DNA from: Actinomadura litoris
GTDB taxonomy: Bacteria > Actinomycetota > Actinomycetes > Streptosporangiales > Streptosporangiaceae
Assembly (NCBI RefSeq): GCF_009733595.1
Contig: NZ_WOFH01000007.1
Span: 124,001 to 188,000 of the forward strand
Length of the DNA stretch: 64,000 nt
Direction of reading: 5' to 3'
The first letter of the stretch is position 1. The number at the start of each line of letters is the position of its first letter. Under the pieces are notes generated by a model. It was not told where the DNA came from. It made no database searches and was given only the letters and a program-made list of their open reading frames with translations. A program made the position numbers and the translations under genes. Shown here piece by piece: positions 49,747-57,891 of this stretch.

Positions 49747-51600
49747 ATGGAGCAGGCGTTGGACTCCTATCTCGACCAGAAAGCGGATTTTCACCGTTAT
49801 CTGGTCGGCCGGCTGGGAGAGAGCGGCGCGGCGGCGCTGGCGCGGCACACCGGCCTGCTGGAGGTGACGGCGCGGGCGCTGCTCGACGGCGAGTTCCTGT
49901 CGTGGGAGGTCGTCAGCGCGTGCCTGGCGGCGGCGGGCGTCGACAGCGGCGAGGTGGGGCAGGCGCGGCGCCGGTGGGCGGCGGTCGAGCACGCGATGTG
50001 GGACGAGCGGGGCGACGCCCTGCGCGCGGCGTTCGAGCAGAACGGGCACGCCAAGCCGGCGCGGCTCGTCGAGGCGCACCAGCGGGAGGTGCCCTGGCGG
50101 CGGCTCATGGCGCGGCTGCCGGTGACGTTCAAACCGTGGGTCGAGCCGGCGTTCGGGACCGGGCGCAGGCTGCCCGACCCGGCGGCGGCCAAGGACATCC
50201 GGGACTTCTACGCGCTGCTGCGGGAGCTGCGCGCCTGGGCGGGCTCGCCCCGGCAGTCGGAGATCGAGAAGCGCTCGTGGGGGACGCTGCCGGACGCCAC
50301 GATCAGCGCGATGCTCCAGAAGGACCGCTGGCGGACGCCCAGCGACCGGGACCTCGCCCGGGTCGGGTACTTCGCGACGGCCTGCGGGCTCCCCCGGACG
50401 GAGGTGACGCGCTGGGTCGAGGCGTACGAGCGCGTCCGGCACGTCCCCCCGCCGGACGACCTGGCCATGGCCCGCGCTGAGGCGGCCGAGCTGAGGTCCG
50501 GGCTCGCCGCCGCCCAGGCCGAGGCCGACAAGCTCCGGAAACGGCTCATCGCGTATACGGAGCAGCCTTCCGAGGCCGCTCCCCCGGAGCCCGACGCGGA
50601 GACACCCGGCGCGCGGGAGCCGTGGGGCGTCCGCGGGCGGTGGACGGCGGTGGCCGCCGCGGCGGTGGTGTTCGCCGCCGGAGCCGGGACGGGCGCGGTC
50701 CTCGGGCGCGGGTCGTCCGCCGAGGCGCCGATGTGCTTCCGCGGGAAGCTGCGGCTGGTCGGCTCCACCGCGTTCGAGCGGACGGCGGCCGTCCTGCGGC
50801 GCGGCTATGAGGACCTGTGCCCCGACGCGCGCGTCAGCGTGGAGGCGGTCGGCTCCAACGAGGGGGTCCGCGTGCTCACCCGGGACAACGCCGGGGCGAC
50901 GGTCGCGATGCACGACGGGCATCTCCGGGCCGATTCCGACGAGGTCCGGCTGCGGGGGTTCCGGGGGTTCCCGGTGGCGCTGGTGGGGTTCGCGGTCATC
51001 GTCAACAAGGACACGAACGTGACGGGGCTGAGCGTCCAGGAGCTGAGGTCGATCTACGCGCGGGACTCGGGGCCCACCAACTGGAGGCAGGTCCCGGGCG
51101 GCGCGAACGTCCCGATCCGGCTGGTCAGCAGGACGGAGGGCTCGGGGACGCGGGGGATCTTCGAGGAGCGGCTGCTCGACGAGCCCGAGCCGGACCTGTC
51201 GTCGGGCGACTGCCGGCGCAAGGACGAGATCCGCGCGAGCTACCGCACCATCCGGTGCGAGCGCAGCAGCCAGGGGCAGGTGCTGGAGACGGTCAACACG
51301 GTCCCCGGCACGATCGGCTACGCGGAGCTGCACGTGGCGGGGGACGCGCGCCGCTACCCGAACGTGCGGGTCCTCAGCCTGGACGGCCGCAGGGCCGGGG
51401 GCCCTCCGGCGATGGGGACCTATCCGTTCGTCGCCCCGGAGGTCTTCTACACCGCCGGTCTGCCGCCGAACGGCAGCCCGGCGGCGGCGTTCCTGACCTT
51501 CCTCGCCGGTGCCGAGGCCCGCGGGATCCTGCAGCGGGCGGGGTCGTCGGTGTGCGTCGGCGCGGACGCGCAGGTCGTCGCCCGCTGCCAGGTCACCTGA
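49747..51600 (+). CDS. One-component receptor: HTH-like cytoplasmic region, TM helix, PstS-like binding domain
   Basis: A 617-aa protein. Residues ~1-75 (ARHTGLLEVTARALLDGEF) and ~150-230 (LLRELRAWAGSPRQSEIEKR, LPDATISAMLQKDRW) look like two HTH-type modules common in actinobacterial regulators. A charged coil (~240-270) leads to one TM helix (~299-320; WTAVAAAAVVFAAGAGTG). The exported part (~335-617) is a PstS-like periplasmic-binding fold: LVGSTAFERTAAVLRRGYED, SVEAVGSNEGVRVL, LVSRTEGSGTRGIFEERLL and GTIGYAELHV. It would bind phosphate or a similar ligand outside and signal inside. ATG 49747 fits the domain start. It is convergent with the NRPS partner gene. Confidence 0.72.
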   Translation: MEQALDSYLDQKADFHRYLVGRLGESGAAALARHTGLLEVTARALLDGEFLSWEVVSACLAAAGVDSGEVGQARRRWAAVEHAMWDERGDALRAAFEQNGHAKPARLVEAHQREVPWRRLMARLPVTFKPWVEPAFGTGRRLPDPAAAKDIRDFYALLRELRAWAGSPRQSEIEKRSWGTLPDATISAMLQKDRWRTPSDRDLARVGYFATACGLPRTEVTRWVEAYERVRHVPPPDDLAMARAEAAELRSGLAAAQAEADKLRKRLIAYTEQPSEAAPPEPDAETPGAREPWGVRGRWTAVAAAAVVFAAGAGTGAVLGRGSSAEAPMCFRGKLRLVGSTAFERTAAVLRRGYEDLCPDARVSVEAVGSNEGVRVLTRDNAGATVAMHDGHLRADSDEVRLRGFRGFPVALVGFAVIVNKDTNVTGLSVQELRSIYARDSGPTNWRQVPGGANVPIRLVSRTEGSGTRGIFEERLLDEPEPDLSSGDCRRKDEIRASYRTIRCERSSQGQVLETVNTVPGTIGYAELHVAGDARRYPNVRVLSLDGRRAGGPPAMGTYPFVAPEVFYTAGLPPNGSPAAAFLTFLAGAEARGILQRAGSSVCVGADAQVVARCQVT

Positions 51601-51605
51601 ACGCC

Positions 51606-51874
51606 TCAGACGTTGCCGCCCGGCAGGACGGCGGTCACCGGCCCCGGCGGGAGGGCGTCCCGGTGGAGCGGGTGGGCGGCCGCGGCGACGGTGCCGCTGG
51701 GCTCGGCGCGTTCGGCCGGCGACGTGTGGAGCAGGTCCGCCGCCACGGTGATCGTCTCCTCGTCCACCGTGGGCATGTCGTCGACCGGGGGGCGCGCAGC
51801 CCGTCGGCGATGGCGCGGTAGGTCTCCTCCACGGGCCAGGCGACGTCGGCGTAGTGCAGCGCGGGCGGCGTCAT
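51606..51874 (-). pseudogene. Small NRPS-associated gene, broken by a frameshift
   Basis: Its ATG 51874 overlaps the NRPS stop (ATGA), so it is the next gene of that operon. It reads TPPALHYADVAWPVEETYRA, then GLRAP, and in the shifted frame VDDMPTVDEETITVAADLLH through VTAVLPGGNV to TGA 51606. The break is at a run of six G on the plus strand (51787-51792): a seventh would restore an 89-aa protein. It may be a real mutation or a sequencing error. The product family is not recognised. Confidence 0.6.
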
Positions 51875-54800
51875 GGCGCGTCCCCCGGGGTGGTCTTCGG
51901 ATCGGTGGCGGCCAGCTCGGCCAGCAGGAGCTCCTCCAACGCCGCCGCGAAGTCGGCGAGCACCGGCCGGTCGAACAGCAGCCGGACCGGGACCGCGAGG
52001 CCGAGGGTCTCCCGGATGCGGCCGGTCACGCGGGTGGCGGCGAAGGAGTGCCCGCCGAGCGCGAGGAAGTCGTCGTCGGCCCACACGGTGGGCAGCTCCA
52101 GCACCGCCGACCAGATGTCGGCCACCAGGTGCTCGGCGTCGGTCCCGGGCGCGGGCCGGTCGGCCGCCGACCGCGCCTCCGGCACGGGCAGCGCGGACCG
52201 GTCGGCCTTGCCGCTCGGCAGCCTCGGCAGCGCGTCCAGCGCCGACCAGCGGCGCGGCACCATGTGCTCGGGCAGCCGGGCGCGCAGGTGCTTCTGGACG
52301 ACGTCGAGGTCGACGTCGGCGGGGGCGACGTGCCCGACGAGGTGCGCCTCCGGACCCGACCCGGCGGCGGTCACGACGCCGTCGGCCACCTCGTGCAGGA
52401 CGGCCTCGATCTCGCCCAGCTCGATCCGGTGGCCGCGCACCTTCACCTGGTGGTCGCGGCGGCCGTGGAACTCCAGCGTCCCGTCCGGCCGCCAGCGCGC
52501 GAGGTCGCCGGTGCGGTAGCGGCGACCGCCGGGGTGGTGGGGGTCGGCGGAGAACGCCGCGCCGGTCAGGTCGGGGCGGCCGCGGTAGCCGCGCGCGACC
52601 CCGGCGCCGCCGAGCACCAGCTCGCCGAGCGCGCCGGGGGGCAGCAGCCGCAGCCAGGGGTCGGTCACGTAGGCGCGCTCGCCCGCCATCGGCGTGCCGA
52701 TCGGCACCGTCGTGGCGGTGGGCGCGATCGCGCCGGGGGCGACCGGGTGCATCGTGGAGCCGACCGTCGCCTCGGACGGGCCGTAGCCGTTCCACAGCCG
52801 CCCGACGAGGGGCGCGAGCCGCGCGGCCAGCGCCGGGTCGAGCGCCTCCCCGCCGCTGATCACCTGGAGGCGGGGGTCGCCCTCCCAGCCGGCCTCCAGC
52901 AGCATCCGCAGCGTGGTCGGGACGAGGTCCACCAGCGTCGCGCCGCAGTCGCGGAGCCGCGCGGCGAGCGCGTAGCCGTCCACGGCGTCGGCGCGGTCGA
53001 GCAGGACGCAGGTCCCGCCGGCGCTCAGCGGCAGCCACAGCTCCTCGGCGAAGATGTCGAAGGTGACGGGCGCGGCGGCCGGCATGACCTCCTCGGGCCC
53101 GAGCCCCATCAGCGCGATCGAGCCCGCGACGAACGCGGCCAGGTTCCCGTGGGTGATCTCCACGCCCTTCGGCCGCCCGGTGGAGCCCGAGGTGAACAAC
53201 ACGTAGGCGAGGTCGTCCGCGTGCGGCGGCTCCGGCTCGGGCGGGTCGCCCTCGACGGGCGGGAGAGCGTCCAGGTCGAGCGTCTCCATGCCGGGGAAGG
53301 CCGCCGCCCCCCGGACGAGCATCAGCCGCGCCCCCGCGTCCTCGGCGAGCAGGTGGGAGCGCTCCGGCGGATGGTCGGGGTCGAGCAGCACGTACGCCGC
53401 GCCCGCCCGCCACACCCCGAGCAGCGCGGCCGGGAGCCGGTGGTCGCGGGGCAGCACGGCGCCGACCAGCGCGCCGCGTCCGGCGCCGCGCGCCCGCAGC
53501 GCGGCGGCGACGCGGGCGGCCTCGGCGTGCAGGTCCGCGTAGTCGTGGGACGCGCCGTCCGGGCCGACCACCGCCGTGCCCCCGGTGCGCGGCAGCGCCT
53601 CCGGGACGGTCGCGGGGAACTCCGGCAGCCCGGGACCGGCGGCCCAGGCGAGCAGGGCCTCCCGCTCCTCCAGGCTGACCAGCTCGTACTCCGCGAGCGG
53701 ACGGCCCGGGTCGGCCAGCGCCGCGCGCAGCACCCGCAGGAACCGGTCCAGCTCCGCCTCGGCCCAGTCCCGGTCGTAGCGGGCGGTGGAGTATTCGAGC
53801 TGGATCTCGGGGCCGTCCACGGTCCGGTTGACGAGCCAGCTCAGCTCCTGCGCCGCCGCGCCCGCCCCCGGGTCGGACAGGAGCTCGATCCGGACGCCGC
53901 CGCCGGTCGCCTCCATCGGCACCTCGCCGTGCTGGACGGCCAGCATCACCGGGACGCGCGGCAGCTCGGCGGACGGCGTCTCCTGGTGCGCGAGGGCCCG
54001 CGCGGTCGCGGCAGCGGCCCGCCGCACCAGCGCGCGGAAGTCGGCCGCGCCGCCCGGCCGCGCCCGCACGGGCAGCGCGTCCACCAGCGGGCCGATCAGC
54101 CCCGCCAGCTGGGGCCTGGCCCGGCGCGCCGCCGCCGCCCCGATCACCGGGTCGGCCTCGCCCGACAGCAGGACCAGCGCGGCCAGGTACACCGCGAACG
54201 GCGTCGCGCCGCAGTCGCGGGCCAGCGCGGCGACGGCCGGCTCCACCTCCCACGGCAGCGGCCGGCCGGCGCGCGCGGCCGACGGGTCGATGCCGAACGG
54301 CGCCGGTTCCGGCACGCCGTCCAGCTCCGCCCGCCAGAACGCGCGGTGCGCGCCGGGCGCCGTCTCGGCGGCCTGCGCGGCGGCCACGTCCCCGACCTGC
54401 ACGGCCGGTTCGGGGACCGCGCGGCCGGCCAGCTCGGCGGCGAGCTCGTCCATCAGGATCCCGACCGAGGCGCCGTCGAAGGCGATGTGGTCCACGGCGA
54501 CGGTCAGCTCGGCGGCGGTGTCGCCCCGCCAGGCCAGGTCGGCGCGGATCAGCGGCACCTCGGAGCCGAGGTCGAACACGTGCGCCGCGCGCGCCGCGTC
54601 CGCCTCGACCGGGCTCTCGGTGAGGGGGACGGGGACCGGCGGGTGGACGACGGCCACCGGGATCCCGTCCTCGCCGGTGACGACCGTGCTGCGCAGCACC
54701 TCGTGCCTGCGCACGACCGCGTCGAGCGCGTCGCGCAGCGGCGCGGCGTCGGGGAGGCCGCGTACCCAGAAGCGGAGCAGGAGCGTGGTGACCGGGCGGT

Positions 54801-56604
54801 CCGGGTGGAGCTGGCGCAGCGTCCAGAACTCGCGCTGCGCGTCGGTGAGCGGGACGGTCGTGCGGCCCGCGTGCCGGACCGGCGGCGCGGCGCCGGACGG
54901 GCCCACCGCCGCCAGGCCCGCCGCCGTGGGCGCGGCGAGGAACGCCGCCAGCGGGACGAGGTACCCGCGCCGCCGGGACATCTCGCTCACCACGCGGGCG
55001 GCCTGCAGGGAGTGCCCGCCGAGGTCGGCGAACACCGCGTGCGGCCCGACCTCCGGCAGGCCGAGCACGTCCGCGATGACCTCGGCCGCCTCCCGCTCGG
55101 CGTCCGCGCGGAACGCCTCGCCGGACGGGTCGGACGGGCGGGCCGCGCCCAGCTCGGGCAGCGCGTCGCGGTCGACCTCGCCGGTGGGGCCGGTCGGCAG
55201 CCGGTCGAGCACGCCGATCCCGGAGGGCACCATGTACTCCGGCAGCAGCCGCGCCAGGTGCGCCCTCAGCTCGTCCTCGATGTCGGCGCCGATGTCGGCG
55301 CCGATGGCGGGGTCGGCCTCGACGTACGCGACGAGGCGGTCGGCGCGGGCCAGCACGACGGCGTCGCGGACGGCCGGATGCCCGGTCAGCGCGTGCCGCA
55401 CCTCCCCCGGCTCCACCCGGTACCCGCGGATCTTCACCTGGTCGTCGGCGCGGCCGAGGAAGTGCAGGACGCCGTCCACGGAGCGGACCCGGTCGCCGGT
55501 GCGGTACCCGCCCGCGGTGAACGACCGGGCGGTCAGGGCGGGGCGGTTCAGGTACCCGCGCGCCACGCACGGCCCCGACACCCACAGCTCGCCGGGCGTC
55601 CCGTCCGGGACCGGGTCGCCGCGCCCGTCCCGCACCGACGTCACCGCGCCGGTCACCGGGAACCCGATCGGCGGCGCGCCGGTCTCATCCCGGCGCAGCT
55701 CGTAGGCGGTGCACAGCGTGGTGCACTCGGTGGGCCCGTAGGTGTTCACGACGCGGCGCACGCCGGGGTTGGCCCAGATCCGGGCGGCCAGCGACGCGGT
55801 GAGCGCCTCCCCGCCGGTGCCCACCACGCGCACCCCGGGCGGGAGCGGCCGGGTGAGCACGGCGGCCAGCACCGACGGGACGCCGTGGACGGCCGTGACC
55901 TCCTCGCGCGCGGGCAGCTCGGGCAGCGCCAGCAGGTTCTCGGCCAGGATCACCGTGCCCCCGGCGGCCAGCGGCACCGCGATCTCCAGGATCGAGGCGT
56001 CGAAGCAGATCGAGGCGGCGGCCAGGTGGCCGGCCGTCTCCTCCCGCGAGTAGAAGCCGTCGGCCCAGGTGAGCAGGTTCACCGTGTTGCGGTGCTCCAC
56101 GACGACGCCCTTGGGCCGCCCGGTCGAGCCGGACGTGTAGATCACGTACGCCGGGTCGCCGCCGCCGCCGGGCACCCGCGGCGGTTCGGCGCCCTCCGGC
56201 ACGTCCTGGACGATCATCGGCTCGGCGCCGGTCGCGGCGGCCGTCGCGGCGAGCGCGGCGCTGGTCAGCACGACCGGGAACCCGGCGTCCGCGCCGATCA
56301 ACCGCAGCCGCTCGGCGGGGTAGGCCGCGTCGAGCGGCACGTAGGCCGCGCCCGCCTTCCAGACCGCCAGCAGCGCCGGGACGAGCCATTCGTCCCGCTC
56401 CAGGCAGATCCCGACCAGGTCGCCGCGGCCGATCCCCCGATTCGCCAGCGCGCGGGCGAGCGCGCCGGCCCGGCGCTCCAGCTCGGCGTAGCTCGACCGG
56501 TGCGCGCCGGCGACGACGGCGGTCCGCTCGGGCGCGCGGCGTGCCCGGTCCTCGATGATCTCGTGCGCGCGCTCCGGCGCGCCCGACCCCGAACCCTGTG
56601 TCAC
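51871..56604 (-). CDS. Two-module NRPS, A-T-C-A-T, without thioesterase
   Basis: A 1577-aa non-ribosomal peptide synthetase. A1 (~15-485) has YVIYTSGSTGRPKGV (A3), NTYGPTECT (A5), and GEVDRDAL where A10 normally reads GKVDRKAL, so the A10 lysine is Glu. T1 has LGGHSLQ (Ser 532). C (~585-1000) has VDHIAFDG, with Asp at the first His of HHxxxDG and the catalytic second His (706) kept. A2 (~1040-1490) has YVLFTSGSTGRPKGV and an intact A10 (SGKADRSAL). T2 has LGGHSFAATR (Ser ~1520). There is no TE, R or E domain, so release needs another protein. The substrate codes I read (A1: D-A-L-H-G-G-T-T-L-E; A2: D-I-E-D-I-G-G-V-G-K) are not assigned. Confidence 0.9.
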   Translation of the reverse strand: MTQGSGSGAPERAHEIIEDRARRAPERTAVVAGAHRSSYAELERRAGALARALANRGIGRGDLVGICLERDEWLVPALLAVWKAGAAYVPLDAAYPAERLRLIGADAGFPVVLTSAALAATAAATGAEPMIVQDVPEGAEPPRVPGGGGDPAYVIYTSGSTGRPKGVVVEHRNTVNLLTWADGFYSREETAGHLAAASICFDASILEIAVPLAAGGTVILAENLLALPELPAREEVTAVHGVPSVLAAVLTRPLPPGVRVVGTGGEALTASLAARIWANPGVRRVVNTYGPTECTTLCTAYELRRDETGAPPIGFPVTGAVTSVRDGRGDPVPDGTPGELWVSGPCVARGYLNRPALTARSFTAGGYRTGDRVRSVDGVLHFLGRADDQVKIRGYRVEPGEVRHALTGHPAVRDAVVLARADRLVAYVEADPAIGADIGADIEDELRAHLARLLPEYMVPSGIGVLDRLPTGPTGEVDRDALPELGAARPSDPSGEAFRADAEREAAEVIADVLGLPEVGPHAVFADLGGHSLQAARVVSEMSRRRGYLVPLAAFLAAPTAAGLAAVGPSGAAPPVRHAGRTTVPLTDAQREFWTLRQLHPDRPVTTLLLRFWVRGLPDAAPLRDALDAVVRRHEVLRSTVVTGEDGIPVAVVHPPVPVPLTESPVEADAARAAHVFDLGSEVPLIRADLAWRGDTAAELTVAVDHIAFDGASVGILMDELAAELAGRAVPEPAVQVGDVAAAQAAETAPGAHRAFWRAELDGVPEPAPFGIDPSAARAGRPLPWEVEPAVAALARDCGATPFAVYLAALVLLSGEADPVIGAAAARRARPQLAGLIGPLVDALPVRARPGGAADFRALVRRAAAATARALAHQETPSAELPRVPVMLAVQHGEVPMEATGGGVRIELLSDPGAGAAAQELSWLVNRTVDGPEIQLEYSTARYDRDWAEAELDRFLRVLRAALADPGRPLAEYELVSLEEREALLAWAAGPGLPEFPATVPEALPRTGGTAVVGPDGASHDYADLHAEAARVAAALRARGAGRGALVGAVLPRDHRLPAALLGVWRAGAAYVLLDPDHPPERSHLLAEDAGARLMLVRGAAAFPGMETLDLDALPPVEGDPPEPEPPHADDLAYVLFTSGSTGRPKGVEITHGNLAAFVAGSIALMGLGPEEVMPAAAPVTFDIFAEELWLPLSAGGTCVLLDRADAVDGYALAARLRDCGATLVDLVPTTLRMLLEAGWEGDPRLQVISGGEALDPALAARLAPLVGRLWNGYGPSEATVGSTMHPVAPGAIAPTATTVPIGTPMAGERAYVTDPWLRLLPPGALGELVLGGAGVARGYRGRPDLTGAAFSADPHHPGGRRYRTGDLARWRPDGTLEFHGRRDHQVKVRGHRIELGEIEAVLHEVADGVVTAAGSGPEAHLVGHVAPADVDLDVVQKHLRARLPEHMVPRRWSALDALPRLPSGKADRSALPVPEARSAADRPAPGTDAEHLVADIWSAVLELPTVWADDDFLALGGHSFAATRVTGRIRETLGLAVPVRLLFDRPVLADFAAALEELLLAELAATDPKTTPGDAP

Positions 56605-56996
56605 GTGCTCACATCTCCTTCGATGTCAGTACGAGTCCGTGATCGCGATGTCTGACCGCGGGCCCCCGGCCCGAATGATCGGGATTGTCGATCATGAAGA
56701 CTTATCTGACAAATCAGACACCGCCCCCGGATTCGGCCCCGTCGCGAGAACGCGCCGGCTCCGATCCCCCGCGGCCGCGGACCCGCCTTCGTGGCCACCG
56801 GATCTGACGGCGGACTCCGCCAATTCGACCGCCCCGAAGATGACCACATGTGGCCCTCCGATCGGGCACTCCGATGCCGGCGCACAGCGTGACCATCCCG
56901 TCTCGCTGCAGGAACACCGCTCCATCGACGGCAACTTTGTGAGATGTGTAATTAACACTGGAATGGCATGTCAATGGGCAGGGAGAATGATCTCCC
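56605..56996. other. 392-bp divergent gap, NRPS / response regulator
   Basis: No supported gene. TCTGA-CAAA-TCAGA (56705-56718) is a small inverted repeat about 100 bp upstream of the NRPS start. A more AT-rich stretch at 56940-56965 contains GTGT-AATTA-ACAC (56946-56958), about 40 bp upstream of the regulator start; it may be a promoter or operator. Confidence 0.4.
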
Positions 56997-57686
56997 ATGA
57001 GGTCCGACGCCACCATGGAACAGCGTTCCCACGCGGTCAGGGTGCTGATTGTCAGCAATAACCCGGTGGTGCGCATCGGGCTGCACGCCTTGCTGCGCTC
57101 GGCTCCGATGTTGGATGTCGTCGGCAATGGCGGGCTCGGCAACTCCACGGCCGAGGCCCGCCGGCTCGCCCCCGATGTGGTGCTGCTGGACGCGACCCCG
57201 CCACCGACCGCTGATATCGGCGCGCTCGGCCGGGCCGGCCACGGCGGCCGAATCATCGTGGTGACCGCCGAGCATGATCCGGCCGTACTCGTCGAGACGC
57301 TCATGGCGGGCGCGCACTGCTGCCTCGTCTACGGTCATTTCGAGCCGCAGGGCCTCGCCGAGGTGGTGCTGGCCGCCGACCGGGGCGAGTCGCACCTGTC
57401 GCCGCCCGCGGCGACGGCGCTCGTCCAGTGGGTGCACGACGGGCGCCCGGCGCGGGTGCGGCCCGCCCCCGCGCTCACCCCCCGCGAGGTCGAGATCATC
57501 GAACTGATCGCCGGCGGGCTGACCAACCGGCAGATTGCGCGGCACCTCGTCATCTCCGAGAAGACGGTCAAGAACCACGCCCATCAGATCTATAAGCGGC
57601 TGGACGCCGACGGCAGGGAACATGCCATCACCCGCTGGCGAGAATTGAATTCGGCAGCCACCGGGGATGGCGCGGGCCGGTCATAA
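56997..57686 (+). CDS. Atypical NarL-type response regulator
   Basis: A 229-aa protein with a receiver and a LuxR/NarL HTH. The phosphoacceptor region reads DVVLLDATPPP, but the upstream acidic pair is replaced (VLIVSNNPVVR instead of VLLVDDHPLVR), so Mg-dependent phosphorylation is probably lost. The HTH is LTPREVEIIELIAGGLTNRQ with SEKTVKNHAHQIYKRL. ATG 56997 has GGGAGA upstream; ATG 57015 is an alternative. No sensor kinase is adjacent. Lying between the NRPS (divergent) and the exopolysaccharide genes, it may control either. Confidence 0.85.
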   Translation: MRSDATMEQRSHAVRVLIVSNNPVVRIGLHALLRSAPMLDVVGNGGLGNSTAEARRLAPDVVLLDATPPPTADIGALGRAGHGGRIIVVTAEHDPAVLVETLMAGAHCCLVYGHFEPQGLAEVVLAADRGESHLSPPAATALVQWVHDGRPARVRPAPALTPREVEIIELIAGGLTNRQIARHLVISEKTVKNHAHQIYKRLDADGREHAITRWRELNSAATGDGAGRS

Positions 57687-57743
57687 AACCGGTTACCGGC
57701 GAGTTCTATAGGGATAACCCCTGCCCAGGACAGTCCTAGGACC

Positions 57744-57765
57744 GGGCCCACGTCAAGTTGGGCCC
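57744..57765 (+). terminator. Hairpin after the response-regulator gene
   Basis: GGGCCCA (57744-57750) and TGGGCCC (57759-57765) form a perfect 7-bp stem with an 8-nt loop, 58 bp after the regulator stop. AGGAC-A-GTCCT (57727-57737) precedes it. No strong U-tract follows. It may end the regulator transcript before the exopolysaccharide genes. Confidence 0.4.
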
Positions 57766-57891
57766 CGCTCCCGCTTTACTTGAACATCGGCGTGCCGCAT
57801 GCTCTGGGAGCCGAGTTCCCGACCCCCTCAATTCTATTTGAATGTGGATGTGAAGAGCTGTGAAATTCCTCGAACGCGCCGGAGATGCGTC

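Noticed and set aside
51613..56655. 1680-aa plus-strand frame
   Set aside because: Antisense shadow of the NRPS caused by high GC; no domain is seen and the composition is Arg/Gly/Val-repetitive.
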